This document shows positions 9,317 to 18,244 of a DNA stretch of 64,000 bases, piece after piece. How positions within the stretch are numbered: the first letter of the stretch is position 1; each line of letters opens with the position of its first letter. Source of the stretch: Hymenobacter guriensis (GTDB taxonomy: Bacteria; Bacteroidota; Bacteroidia; Cytophagales; Hymenobacteraceae). The notes beneath the pieces were generated by a model. It ran no database searches. It was not told the DNA's origin and saw nothing but the letters and a program-made list of their open reading frames with translations. The position numbers were made by a program, and so were the translations under genes. Location: contig NZ_JADWYK010000019.1 in assembly GCF_015773195.1 (NCBI RefSeq), positions 19,530 to 83,529 of the forward strand. The letters are read 5' to 3'.

Positions 9317-9784
9317 ATGAAAAAAACGTTGTTGCTGCTGGCCCTGATTACGGGGGCAGCCGTTGCCGTCCAAGCCCAGGAGCTGACGGCCAAGCAAGTA
9401 CCCGCCGCCGTAACGGCTGCTTTCCACAAAGCTCACCCGGCCGCCAAGCAGGTGAAGTGGGAAAAGGAAGACGGCAACTACGAGGCCGAGTTTAAGCAGG
9501 GTACCGAGGAGCTGTCGGTCGTGCTAACGGCGGATGGGAAGCTGCTGGAAACCGAAACGGAAATCCGGGTGGCGCAACTGCCGTCCGCCGTCCGCAGCAA
9601 GCTGACCAGTGCCTACGCCGGTTACCAGGTGACGGAGGCGGCCAAAATCGTGACAGCCGCCACCGGCGCTACCACCTACGAGGCCGAGCTGCGCAAGACC
9701 GGCAAGAAGATGGACGTCATCTTCGACGCCAACGGTGGGGTGGTCAAGACCGAAGCCGACGACGCGAAAGCCGATAAGAAGTAG
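9317..9784 (+). CDS. Secreted PepSY-like protein
   Basis: 155 residues with a clear Sec signal peptide (MKKTLLLLALITGAAVAVQA, cleavage near AQA-QE). The mature part has two copies of the PepSY-like pattern: LTAKQVPAAVTAAFHKAHP...VKWEKEDGNYEAEF and AQLPSAVRSKLTSAYAGY...TYEAEL. It ends in a Lys/Asp-rich tail. Such proteins are periplasmic in Bacteroidota and often encoded beside two-component systems and outer-membrane proteins, as here. The ATG at 9317 is chosen over an upstream in-frame ATG at 9284 because the signal peptide starts there. Confidence 0.85.
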   Translation: MKKTLLLLALITGAAVAVQAQELTAKQVPAAVTAAFHKAHPAAKQVKWEKEDGNYEAEFKQGTEELSVVLTADGKLLETETEIRVAQLPSAVRSKLTSAYAGYQVTEAAKIVTAATGATTYEAELRKTGKKMDVIFDANGGVVKTEADDAKADKK

Positions 9785-9861
9785 TACCTGCGTGAACGTG
9801 AGTGAGTGAATGGCCGGGACGGAGCCTGCTGCAGGTTTCGTCCCGGCTTACTTTTGGACGG

Positions 9862-12339
9862 ATGAATACATTTTTTCGCCTGGAGCGCCTGAAATACCCG
9901 TTTTGGCTGGTGCTGGTCGTACTGCTGACTCCACTGGCGGCGCGGGCGCAGTCGACCGCTACCGTGCGCGGGCTGTTATTCGACGCGGCCACCAACCAAC
10001 CGCTGCCCTTCGCCAACGTGGTGCTGCTGCGGGCCCAGGATTCCAGCTTCGTGGCCGGCGCTCAGACCGCGGAAAACGGCGCCTTCGTGCTCGACAAGGT
10101 AGCTTTCGGCAATTACTCCCTGCGGGCCACGGGGCTGGGCTACCGCCCCGGCCGCAAGCCTGTAACGGTGGCCGCTGCCGCCGTGGAGCTGGGCACGCTG
10201 CGCTTGCGCCCGACGGCCACCCAGCTCAAGGACGTGGTCATTCAGGGCGAGCGGGCGGTAGTGCAGGCCGGCCTCGACAAAAAGGTCGTCAGCGTGGTTA
10301 AGGACTTGACGGCGGTGGGCGGCACCGCGGCTGACGTGCTGCAGAACGTGCCCTCCGTGACGGTGGACCAGAACGGATCGGTGAGCCTGCGCGGCTCCAG
10401 CGGCGTCACCATCTTCATCGACGGCAAGCCCTCGGGCGCGGCTGGTGGGGGCCGGGGCGTCTCGCTCGACCAGATTCCAGCTTCCCAGATCGAGTCGGTG
10501 GAAGTCATTACCAACCCCTCGGCCCGCTACGACGCCGAAGGAGCGGCCGGCATCATCAACATCGTGCTCAAGAAAAACCGCCGCGACGGGCTCAACGGGC
10601 AGGTCACGGCCGGCGCGGGTACCAAGGACAAGTACAACGGCGCGCTGAGCCTGAATTACCACAAGGGCAAGGCGAACGTGTTCCTGACCTACGACGGCCG
10701 CCAGGACCGGCGTACCGGCTATGGCTCCCTGGACCAGACCATCACCAGTACCGATGCAGCCGGCAGCAGTACCCGGCGCGTACTACGACAGAATCGTCAG
10801 GGCGTCGTCTACAACCAGTCGAACGCCCTGCGGCTGGGCATCGATTACAGCCTCACGCCCGAGCAGACGCTGACCCTGTCGGTGCAGCCGCGCTACAACG
10901 CGGGCCACAGCTGGGAGAACATTGCGTCGCGGCAGTTCAATTACCTCGACACCCGCAGCTACGCCGACAGCCTGGGCACCACCGACCGCAGCAACACCGC
11001 CCGCAGCACCAACCGCTCGGCTGACCTCACGCTGGACTACCGCCACACCTGGGCCGGGCAGAAAGGCCGGGAGCTGACGGCCAGCGCCATTTACACGCCC
11101 CTGCACGGACAGAACACCATCGACTCGCGCCTATACTACATCGACGGCGGCGCCACGCCCAGCCAGCAGCAGCACTTCGATAACATGCTCCACCAAGGCT
11201 CGGCGCAGGTGGATTACGTGCAGCCACTGGGCGAGAAAAGCCGACTGGAAACCGGGGCCAAAAGCCTGTGGCGCAACTACGACAACGACTACCGCTTTAC
11301 CAGCACGCTGCCACTGGCCTTCGACCCGTCGAATCACTTCCTCTACCAGGAGTATATTCAAGCCGCCTACGCCACGTATGGCAACGCGGTGGGGCACCTG
11401 AGCTACCAGGCCGGCGTGCGCGCTGAACAGACCAACACCCACGGCAACCAGCTCTCGACCGGGCAGCAGTTCCGGCGCCGCTACCTGAACCTGTTTCCCA
11501 GTGCCGTGCTCAGCTACGAACTAAGCCAGGAGCAGCAGCTGCGCCTGAGCTACTCGAAGCGCGTGCAGCGTCCCGACCAGGGGGAACTAAACCCCTTCAC
11601 CGACCGATCCGACCCGCTGAACCTGAATACCGGCAATCCTCTGCTGCTGCCCGAATACATCCACGCCGTGGAGCTGGGCCACCAGAAGTACTTCGGTAAG
11701 AGCGGCTCCTTGACCAGCACCGCGTTTTACAACATCGAGACGCAGACCATCAAAGGGTTTCGGGAAGTCATCACCGACCCGCTGACGGGCAACGTGGTCA
11801 CGAGCAGCACCCGCCTGAACCTGGGCGACGAGACGAATTACGGCTTGGAGCTGATCGGCGCCACCAGCCTGACCTCGTTCTGGAAGCTGAACGGCACAGC
11901 CTCGGCCTTCCGCCGCATCATCAAGGGCAGCGGCCCAAGCACCGATATCAACAACAGCAACTTCGTGTACACCGCCCGCGTCAACACCACGCTCACGCCG
12001 GTGAAGAAGCTCGATGTGCAGGTGTCGGCCAACTACCGCTCGCCGGTCGTCTCGGCCCAGGGCCGCCGCCTGACTACCTTCAACACCGATGTGGCTGCCA
12101 AGTATGCCGTGCTCGGCGACCGGGGCAGCTTGTCCCTGCGGGTGTCGGACGTGTTCAATACGCTGCGCTACAATTTCACTGCCTACGGCCCCAACCTCGA
12201 CGCCGTCAGCCGCACCAAGCGCGAGTCGCGTATTGCTATTCTCACGTTCAGCTACCGCTTTGGGCAGGACGGCGTCGATACCAACCAGCGTCGGCGGCCC
12301 CAACAGGGGCCCGCGGAAGCTGGGAACGGGTTTGAATAA
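9862..12339 (+). CDS. TonB-receptor-like outer-membrane beta-barrel protein with carboxypeptidase-regulatory-like N-domain
   Basis: About 825 residues. A signal peptide ends near LAARAQS. A CarboxypepD_reg-like beta-sandwich follows (TVRGLLFDAATNQPLPFANVVLL to about residue 105), then a plug-like domain with TAADVLQNVPSVTVDQNGSVSLRG and IDGKPSG, then a long barrel of alternating aromatic strands ending in a Phe/Arg-rich last strand near FSYRFGQ. This is the OMP_b-brl_3 class common in Bacteroidota, which imports or moves ligands through the outer membrane. A start at 9802 is possible, but the signal peptide begins at 9862. The ligand cannot be read. It is the last gene before the Tn3 transposase. 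Confidence 0.88.
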   Translation: MNTFFRLERLKYPFWLVLVVLLTPLAARAQSTATVRGLLFDAATNQPLPFANVVLLRAQDSSFVAGAQTAENGAFVLDKVAFGNYSLRATGLGYRPGRKPVTVAAAAVELGTLRLRPTATQLKDVVIQGERAVVQAGLDKKVVSVVKDLTAVGGTAADVLQNVPSVTVDQNGSVSLRGSSGVTIFIDGKPSGAAGGGRGVSLDQIPASQIESVEVITNPSARYDAEGAAGIINIVLKKNRRDGLNGQVTAGAGTKDKYNGALSLNYHKGKANVFLTYDGRQDRRTGYGSLDQTITSTDAAGSSTRRVLRQNRQGVVYNQSNALRLGIDYSLTPEQTLTLSVQPRYNAGHSWENIASRQFNYLDTRSYADSLGTTDRSNTARSTNRSADLTLDYRHTWAGQKGRELTASAIYTPLHGQNTIDSRLYYIDGGATPSQQQHFDNMLHQGSAQVDYVQPLGEKSRLETGAKSLWRNYDNDYRFTSTLPLAFDPSNHFLYQEYIQAAYATYGNAVGHLSYQAGVRAEQTNTHGNQLSTGQQFRRRYLNLFPSAVLSYELSQEQQLRLSYSKRVQRPDQGELNPFTDRSDPLNLNTGNPLLLPEYIHAVELGHQKYFGKSGSLTSTAFYNIETQTIKGFREVITDPLTGNVVTSSTRLNLGDETNYGLELIGATSLTSFWKLNGTASAFRRIIKGSGPSTDINNSNFVYTARVNTTLTPVKKLDVQVSANYRSPVVSAQGRRLTTFNTDVAAKYAVLGDRGSLSLRVSDVFNTLRYNFTAYGPNLDAVSRTKRESRIAILTFSYRFGQDGVDTNQRRRPQQGPAEAGNGFE

Positions 12340-12504
12340 CTTCGGCACGGGGCTCCACCCTGCGGCGGAAATGAAGCGGACAGGCCGGACAGTGAGCTAC
12401 GCACCTGCGGCAGCGGCGCTGTGTGGCACCGGCTGATGTGTGCACTGCACCTTCTCGCTTCCTGAGTAGCCAACGAGGCGCCAAGTAAATCTGCGTGAAA
12501 CGGT

Positions 12505-15500
12505 ATGCCCGTTGAATTTCTGAGCGATGAACAGGCCGCCCGCTACGGCCGCTTTGCTGCAGCCCCTAGCCCCGAACAGCTGGCGCAATTTTTCTACCTG
12601 AGCCCGTCGGATCGGACGGCCGTGGCGCAGCGGCGCCGGCCAGCTAACCGCCTCGGCTACGCGGTTCAGCTCTGCACGCTCCGGTTTCTGGGCACGTTTC
12701 TGCCGGACCCCTTCCAGGTGCCGGCGGTGGTCGTCGACACCCTGGCGGCCCAACTGCAGCTCTGCCCGGCGGCGTGGGACGACTACCGCACCCGCCCCAG
12801 CACCTGGTACGAACACCAAGCCCACATCGTGGCCTATCTGGACTACCGGCCGTTCACCGGCCGGGAAGGGTTTCGGCTCGCCCGATGGCTCTACGCGCAA
12901 GTCAGCACCAGCACGGTACGCCCCAGCGTCCTGTTCGACCTGGCCACGGCCCACCTGGTTGCCCAGCGCGTGGTGCTGCCCGGCGTCTCGCCGCTGGCCC
13001 GGCTGATTGCCCGGGTGCACCAACGCCATAGCCGCCATCTGTACCGCCTGCTGTGGGGCCGGCTCGATGCCGCCCAACGGCACGCCTTGGACGCGCTGCT
13101 CGTGGCGCCCCCCGGCCATCGGCTGACGCCGCTGGAACTACTGCGCACGCCGCCCACGCGCGTGTCGGCCCCGGGCTTGGTGGAGGCCCTGCAGCGGCTG
13201 GCGCAGATCCGGGCGGTGGGGGTCAGCGACGTATCCCTGCACGAGGTACCCAACGCCCGTCTGGCCCGGTTGGCCCGGCACGCACACCAGGCCTGGGCCC
13301 AGCCGCTGCTGCGCATGGCTCCGGAGCGCCGGGCCGCGACCCTGCTGGCGTTTGTGCAGAGCCTGGAGCGCACCGCCACCGACGACGTCCTGGACCTGTT
13401 CGACGGGCTGCTGGCCACGTTGGCGTTACGCGGGGAGGCCCAGCACCGGCGGGAGCGGCTGCGCACCCTCAAGGATTTGGACGCAGCCGCGCTGGTGCTG
13501 CAGCAGGCCGCGCGCCTCGTGCTGGACCCGGCCGTGCCCGACGACGCCGTACGCGCCCAGGTGCTGGCCACCGTCGGCGAGACGGCCCTGCGGGACGCCG
13601 CCGCGGCCGTCCAGCAGTTGGCCAGCCACGCCGACGATCCGGCCCCGCCAGCCCTGGCGGGGCGCTACGCGACGGTGCGGCGGTTTCTGCCCGCCCTGCT
13701 CGCGGGCATCAGGTTCGAGGGCACGCCGGCGGCTACCCCGTTGCTACAAGCCTGGACGTTCCTGCAGCAGCGCGAGCAGCCGGGCCGGGGCCGGCCGGGG
13801 TGGGCTAAGGCCCCGGCCGCCGTGGTGCCCGCCAACTGGCGCCGGCGCGTGTTTCCTAGCTCCGGCGACGTGGACCCGGCGGCTTACACGCTCTGCGTGC
13901 TGGACCGGCTGCACCAAGCGCTGCGCCGCCGCGATGTATTCGTGCCCGTGAGTGAGCGTTACGGCGACCCGCGGGCCGACCTGCTGCGAGGCGAAGCGTG
14001 GGAAGCCGCCCGCGAGTCCGTGGCCCGGGCGTTGGACCGCTCCACCGATCCGGCGGTGGAACTGGCGCGCCTACAGCAGAAGCTGCACGCCGCCTACACG
14101 GACGTGCAAGCCAACCTTGCCCAGAACACCGCCCTGCAACTGGTGCCCGGCGACCCGCCTGCGCTGGTGCTCAGCCCGCTGGCCGCGCAGCCCGATCCCG
14201 CCCACCTGACGCAGCTGCGCGAGCAGTTGGCGCAGCAACTGCCGCCGGTGGAGCTGGCCGCTTTGCTGCTGGAAGTGGACGCCTTCACCGGCTTTGCCAG
14301 CGCCTTTACCCACGTGGCCGACGGGCAGCCGGCCGACCCGGAGTTGACCCGCAGCCTCTGCGCCGTGCTGCTGGCGCAGGCCTGCAACATCGGCCTGAAA
14401 ACCGTGGCGCGACCGGAAGTGCCAGCGCTGACCTTGCCGCGACTGGCCTGGGTGCAGCAGCATTACCTGCGCCAGGAAACGCTCACCGCCGCCAACGCCC
14501 GGCTGGTCGACGGCCAGGCTGTGCTGCCGCTGGCCCAGGCCTGGGGCGGCGGGGAAGTCGCCTCGGCCGACGGTCTGCGCTTCGTGGTCCCGGTGCGCAC
14601 CATCTACGCCGGCTGGAACGGCAAGTATTTTCCAGGCCAGCGCGGCGTGACCTATTACAACTTCACCAGCGACCAGTTCTCCGGTTTCCACGGCATCGTC
14701 ATTCCCGGCACGCTGCGCGATTCGTTGTTTATTTTGGCCGGGCTGCTGGAGCAGCAAACCAGCCTCGACCCGCGCGAAATTATGGCCGACACGCACGGCT
14801 ACAGCGACGTGGTGTTCGGCTTGTTTGCCCTACTGGGCTACCGCTTCAGCCCCCGACTGGCCGATTTGCCCGACCAGCGCTTCTGGCGCCTGCAGCCGGC
14901 CGACGACTACGGGCCGCTAAACGGGCTGAGCCGCCACGTCGTCAATGCCCGGCTCCTCACCGAGCACTGGGACGACCTGCTGCGCCTGGCCGGTTCGTTG
15001 AAGCTGGGCAAGGCCAAGGCCACCGCCGTGATGCGCACGCTGCAACGGGCGGGTTCCTTATCTGGGTTGGGACGTGCCGTCGCCGAGTTTGGCCGGATCG
15101 AAAAGACACGGTACCTGTTGGCTTACGTGCAGGACGAAGCCTACCGGCGCCGCATCCTGGTGCAACTCAACCGGGGCGAGGGCCGCCACGCGCTGGCCCG
15201 CGCCGTGTTTCACGGCCGTAAGGGGGAACTGCGCCAACGCTACCGCGAGGGCATGGAAGACCAGTTGGGGGCGTTAGGGCTGGTCGTCAACGCAGTAGTC
15301 CTGTGGAACACGCGTTACCTACAGCACGCGTTGGAGCAGCACCAGGCGGCCGGGCACGACGTGGCGGCCGACGACATTGCCCGCCTTTCCCCGCTGCTGC
15401 ACGAGCATGTGAACATGCTGGGCCAGTACGACTTCAGCTTGCCCGCGCACTTGGCTGCCGGGGAGCTGCGCCCCTTGCGCGACCCGGCCCAGTGGCAGGA

Positions 15501-15522
15501 ACGTTTTGCGCCGGTAGGGTAA
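12505..15522 (+). CDS. tnpA: Tn3-family transposase TnpA
   Basis: 1005 residues, the normal length for Tn3-family transposases. The N-terminal half is the DUF4158-type DNA-binding region (FLSDEQAARYGRF, YLSPSDRTAVAQRR). The C-terminal half is the DDE transposase domain, with DGLRFVVPVRTIYAG, the ADTHGYSDVVFGLFALLGY block holding the second catalytic Asp, and NAVVLWNTRYLQ near the end before the last acidic residue. The gene stops 61 bp before a 38-bp terminal repeat, the usual place for tnpA in this family. No resolvase or res site was seen in the window. GC content is higher than in the neighbouring accessory genes. Confidence 0.95.
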   Translation: MPVEFLSDEQAARYGRFAAAPSPEQLAQFFYLSPSDRTAVAQRRRPANRLGYAVQLCTLRFLGTFLPDPFQVPAVVVDTLAAQLQLCPAAWDDYRTRPSTWYEHQAHIVAYLDYRPFTGREGFRLARWLYAQVSTSTVRPSVLFDLATAHLVAQRVVLPGVSPLARLIARVHQRHSRHLYRLLWGRLDAAQRHALDALLVAPPGHRLTPLELLRTPPTRVSAPGLVEALQRLAQIRAVGVSDVSLHEVPNARLARLARHAHQAWAQPLLRMAPERRAATLLAFVQSLERTATDDVLDLFDGLLATLALRGEAQHRRERLRTLKDLDAAALVLQQAARLVLDPAVPDDAVRAQVLATVGETALRDAAAAVQQLASHADDPAPPALAGRYATVRRFLPALLAGIRFEGTPAATPLLQAWTFLQQREQPGRGRPGWAKAPAAVVPANWRRRVFPSSGDVDPAAYTLCVLDRLHQALRRRDVFVPVSERYGDPRADLLRGEAWEAARESVARALDRSTDPAVELARLQQKLHAAYTDVQANLAQNTALQLVPGDPPALVLSPLAAQPDPAHLTQLREQLAQQLPPVELAALLLEVDAFTGFASAFTHVADGQPADPELTRSLCAVLLAQACNIGLKTVARPEVPALTLPRLAWVQQHYLRQETLTAANARLVDGQAVLPLAQAWGGGEVASADGLRFVVPVRTIYAGWNGKYFPGQRGVTYYNFTSDQFSGFHGIVIPGTLRDSLFILAGLLEQQTSLDPREIMADTHGYSDVVFGLFALLGYRFSPRLADLPDQRFWRLQPADDYGPLNGLSRHVVNARLLTEHWDDLLRLAGSLKLGKAKATAVMRTLQRAGSLSGLGRAVAEFGRIEKTRYLLAYVQDEAYRRRILVQLNRGEGRHALARAVFHGRKGELRQRYREGMEDQLGALGLVVNAVVLWNTRYLQHALEQHQAAGHDVAADDIARLSPLLHEHVNMLGQYDFSLPAHLAAGELRPLRDPAQWQERFAPVG

Positions 15523-15583
15523 CTGGGGCAAACTACAGGTTGCGCTGGAATTGCCTCTTTACTGAAAACGAATCCTGATTTTC

Positions 15584-15621
15584 CTTAGCGGGAATTTCGG
15601 TTCCAACTATTGTGCTACCCC
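15584..15621. repeat. Right terminal inverted repeat of a Tn3-family element
   Basis: The 38 bases begin CTTAGCGGGA and end GCTACCCC. They align without gaps to the inner-to-outer form of the classical Tn3 repeat, which begins CTTAACGTGA and ends CAGACCCC, also 38 bases; agreement is best in the first 22 bases and the terminal CCCC. The repeat follows tnpA directly and reads outward in the correct orientation. The five bases after it (GTAAC) would be one copy of the target duplication. No second copy of the repeat was found to the left. Confidence 0.85.
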
Positions 15622-15794
15622 GTAACGTAATACTGACCGCCCAGACACATCACATTACCCAGCAGCGTACCCGGACCGGAGCCGCCACAGATAGCTGGGT
15701 TGGTCAGGAAGCGGCGGCCTTCGCCGTGGCGCATAGGCAGGAATTGCGTGGCGACGGCTCGGTAAGTGGGCACAAGAATGGTGGAAGCAGACAT
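15615..15794 (-). pseudogene. Small gene of unknown function cut by the Tn3 element
   Basis: A 59-residue frame starting MSASTILVPTYRAVATQF, with central RRFLTNPAICGGSGPGT, ending at QYYVTG. The stop codon is the TAG formed by the terminal GGGGTAG of the transposon repeat. So the real gene continued beyond the insertion point and its 3-prime part is separated or lost. It is the last of three small minus-strand genes probably expressed from the promoter region near 16450-16520. The family is not recognised. Confidence 0.55.
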
Positions 15795-15845
15795 GGTACA
15801 AGACTAGAGTGAGACGATGGAAACGAGCGGGCTACACTATTACAC

Positions 15846-16274
15846 CTAAGCGGCAATGGCCAGTTGACTGCCGAAAACGCAGTTAGCGCGGGCACTAAGA
15901 GGATTGCGGCGGCCAGTCTTGGTGTGGCGGGTAGTCTCCGTTACCAACCCTAGGAAGCCGGCGGCGTGGCAGTAGCCCTTTACTTCGGCCTGCTCAATGT
16001 GGCCAGCACGACTCACAGCTACCGTGGCTCCGATAGCCGGCACCGGCGCTTGGCTTGACCAATGCAGACCGCCGGGTAGCATCGTCAGGCGCGGGGCGGC
16101 GGCAAACTCTTCTACCGGGGCAATGCGCTGCTGATAAGCGTCCTCGCGGGCCTGTGCCTTGGCAGCGGCTACGGCGCGCATATGCGCGAGACGGTCAGCG
16201 GGAATGCGGCGGGCGGGGCGGTACGTGCGTTTGGCTTTCATCGGGGCGGTTGGGGAAAAATGAGTGGTGGACAT
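15846..16274 (-). CDS. Hypothetical protein
   Basis: 142 residues, basic, with an N-terminal Lys/Arg/Ala-rich stretch (MKAKRTYRPARRIPADRL, then an Ala-rich helix) and a compact C-terminal half with GATVAVSRAGHIEQAEVKGY and TRHTKTGRR, which resembles a small beta-barrel. A shorter start at 16241 (MKAKRT) is also possible. It lies 7 bp downstream of the 45-residue gene and 50 bp upstream of the truncated gene, so all three are likely one transcript. The family is not recognised. Confidence 0.6.
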   Translation of the reverse strand: MSTTHFSPTAPMKAKRTYRPARRIPADRLAHMRAVAAAKAQAREDAYQQRIAPVEEFAAAPRLTMLPGGLHWSSQAPVPAIGATVAVSRAGHIEQAEVKGYCHAAGFLGLVTETTRHTKTGRRNPLSARANCVFGSQLAIAA

Positions 16275-16280
16275 ATTGGA

Positions 16281-16418
16281 TTAGAACCAAGGGGCAGCCT
16301 CCCACGCCGCTAGCTCGTCGGCCGTGAGTGTCGCGGGATGCGGCAACTCCTCATCAGCGGGGTCATAGCGGTCAGCTAATACCTCGCCGGGCGCAAGCTC
16401 AAAAGCGTCGTAATGCAT
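16281..16418 (-). CDS. Small acidic hypothetical protein (45 residues)
   Basis: Starts MHYDAFELAPGEVLADRYDP and ends WEAAPWF. It is acidic, with a PADEELPHPATLTADELAAWE segment typical of plasmid-borne small proteins. It is first in the minus-strand group that begins 63 bp after the paired operator at 16481-16517. The coding call rests on this position, the tight 7-bp spacing to the next gene, and the protein-like composition. Function unknown. Confidence 0.5.
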   Translation of the reverse strand: MHYDAFELAPGEVLADRYDPADEELPHPATLTADELAAWEAAPWF

Positions 16419-16480
16419 GGTTTAGGGGTGATTTTGGGTTCATTTCCTATACTTACAAAACCCCACCGCTATCAATTTAG

Positions 16481-16517
16481 TTGCATTTTATACAATAAAA
16501 CTTTGCATAAAATACAA
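16481..16517 (-). promoter_or_regulatory. Paired palindromic operator, copy 1
   Basis: Two 15-bp near-palindromes, TTGCATTTTATACAA (16481-16495) and TTGCATAAAATACAA (16503-16517), are spaced 22 bp start to start. Each fits the dyad TTGnATnnnATnCAA. The pair ends 63 bp upstream of the minus-strand start at 16418. The rest of the AT-rich stretch 16419-16736 shows no convincing gene. The same pair with the same spacing recurs at 21968-22004 and 33805-33841. Confidence 0.6.
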
Positions 16518-16736
16518 ATATTGTCTGTATGAAAGTGCCATTGCTAGTCGAGCGAGCTAGTAGCATTATGCTGCTGCCAGACCATTTTTTCCCCATTGCC
16601 CACTCCTGTTTGCGGTGTATGGCCTGCGCAGCGAAATGGATAAGGCATTCAGAGGATGGAAGCCTATTCTACTGGCCATTGTCGCTATGTTAGCTTCGCG
16701 CCTATCAATACCTTGTCCGATTCTCCCCTAGACAGT

Positions 16737-17027
16737 ATGAGTACTGACCCCTATAAACAGAGCTTAACCGATGCCGCCGCCATGCTGGTACATATTCGGG
16801 AGATACTATTCGACGCCACTTTTCAGGTCGCCATCGCCAACGAATTGAAAGACTGGTCGGATACTGTGGAGGTGGGAGAAGTACACACCATCTCGAAAGA
16901 GCTTTTGGAGAGTTGCAGCGACACAAATGTTCAACTGCTGACCAAGCTGCTTACCAATGTGGAGAGAACCTGCGACTCACTCCTGAATCTCAATGGTCTG
17001 GAGTTGGAAGAGGAAGACCCTGACTAA
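16737..17027 (+). CDS. Small acidic hypothetical protein
   Basis: 96 residues from the ATG at 16737 (MSTDPYKQSLTDAAAMLVHI). It looks all-helical and acidic, ending LELEEEDPD. An in-frame start at 16656 would add 27 residues with no clear reason to prefer it. It stands alone between the divergent operator region and the glycosylase/deiminase pair. No family recognised. Confidence 0.5.
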   Translation: MSTDPYKQSLTDAAAMLVHIREILFDATFQVAIANELKDWSDTVEVGEVHTISKELLESCSDTNVQLLTKLLTNVERTCDSLLNLNGLELEEEDPD

Positions 17028-17227
17028 GGATGCGCTAACTATTCTCAGCGAGATGCCGCAAGCGAAATTGTTAGTTTTTACTGTTGCTATTACAGCAATT
17101 GTAAATTTTATAATTGCTACTAAAACAACTACTTAGCTCATTTTTAGAAAGCTTGCAATTCGTTAGGAGCGGATGAATTCGCGGTGTAATGTTGTGGCAT
17201 CTATTACCAATCAGCCCAGTGTTACCT

Positions 17228-18244
17228 ATGCTCTCTTCCCACCAAATCGAGACTTTGAAAGCCGGCAAAGCGGCCCATTTACCGGCCAGCCGTGTCATCA
17301 CCGAGGCTGAATTGCCGTCATCGACTTATACCTACTTTCTGTATGACGAATGCTGGCTCACGGACCAGGCCTCGCTGCCCGAGCTGCTTGAAGGCCTGCG
17401 CGTAGCGGGGTCACCTGAGCTGGGAGGATTCATCTGTCACTACTATCATACCGCGCTCGCGGGGCGGCTGCCGCAAACCCGCTACCTCATTGAGCAGAAA
17501 GTACCTTTTGCCGCTGAGTTCAGCGAGTACCTACTGGCCGCCGACCGCCGCAACTACAGCCGGCCGAAGGAATGGCTTCAGTACCTGACGCAGCAGATTC
17601 ACGAGGCGCAGCCCGAAGACATCGACTACTTCTTCACGGAGATAGCCGCCACGCTGCAGCATCGCCTGGTGGTGCGGACAGAAACCAAAATCTTCCGCAT
17701 CACGGAGCTGGAGTTTTACTATCACAGCCGAAACCACCCCGACCCCTACGTACACAGAGACGCGGAACAGCTAAAGCCTTTGCACTGGTATTTCAACAAG
17801 GCTACCAGTCTAGACCTTACGTTTGGCGACCGGGACAGCAACAGCTTTGGTGGCATTCTGCTGCGGGGGCTTCAATTGCTGAGCACTGCCCCTACCGACG
17901 AGGTAACGCCCTCCTACCCTTACATCATGGGCCCGCAGCTCCTGACCAGAGCGCTGGTAGCCAGCTGGGGCAGCGCGCTGAACGGCGCTACGTACCTTTC
18001 CCTGGAAGAGAGTTCTACCCCGACGGAAGCACCGCCCACAGCCTGGCGCACGGCCCGCGTAGGGCTAACCTTTCGGCCTGACGAGGAAGATACGGTGCTT
18101 CCCTACGTGACGCGGCCTTACCGCTTCTTGGCCGATGAAGGATATCTATCCCGACTCAAAAACAAGGAAAGCATCTGCAAGCAGCAGCGCATGGATGCTG
18201 ACACGGTGCGCCGCATCCTGGGCTATAAGCCAGGCTGGCTATGA
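17228..18244 (+). CDS. Methylpurine-DNA-glycosylase (MPG/AAG)-like protein with an unknown N-terminal domain
   Basis: 338 residues from the ATG at 17228; an in-frame ATG at 17189 adds 13. The C-terminal 190 or so residues follow the order of MPG/AAG landmarks: RITELEFYY (AAG has RIVETEAY, where the second Glu is the catalytic base), HPDPYVH (AAG DEAAH, active-site His), a GGILLRGLQLL block (AAG VLLRALEP, active-site Arg), GPQLLTRAL (AAG GPSKLCQAL), ARVGL and RPYRFL. So the key residues seem kept, though overall similarity is distant. The first 140 residues match nothing I know. Its stop overlaps the start of the next gene (ATGA), implying coupled translation. The predicted role is base excision or recognition of modified DNA; this is inference. 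Confidence 0.55.
   Translation: MLSSHQIETLKAGKAAHLPASRVITEAELPSSTYTYFLYDECWLTDQASLPELLEGLRVAGSPELGGFICHYYHTALAGRLPQTRYLIEQKVPFAAEFSEYLLAADRRNYSRPKEWLQYLTQQIHEAQPEDIDYFFTEIAATLQHRLVVRTETKIFRITELEFYYHSRNHPDPYVHRDAEQLKPLHWYFNKATSLDLTFGDRDSNSFGGILLRGLQLLSTAPTDEVTPSYPYIMGPQLLTRALVASWGSALNGATYLSLEESSTPTEAPPTAWRTARVGLTFRPDEEDTVLPYVTRPYRFLADEGYLSRLKNKESICKQQRMDADTVRRILGYKPGWL

Larger units (their letters stand above)
1..15621. mobile_element. Probable right part of a Tn3-family transposon, possibly carrying the efflux block as cargo
   Basis: The right end is fixed by tnpA and the 38-bp repeat. Between the outer-membrane protein stop (12339) and tnpA (12505) there is no copy of the repeat, and I found none further left. 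Either the left end lies beyond the window and all the efflux, regulator and envelope genes are cargo, or the left repeat is lost and only tnpA and the right end are transposon-derived. The left boundary given is simply the window edge. Confidence 0.45.

Noticed and set aside
12340..12504. Resolvase gene or res site between the outer-membrane protein and tnpA
   Set aside because: The gap has no reading frame with a Ser- or Tyr-recombinase motif and no set of inverted subsites.
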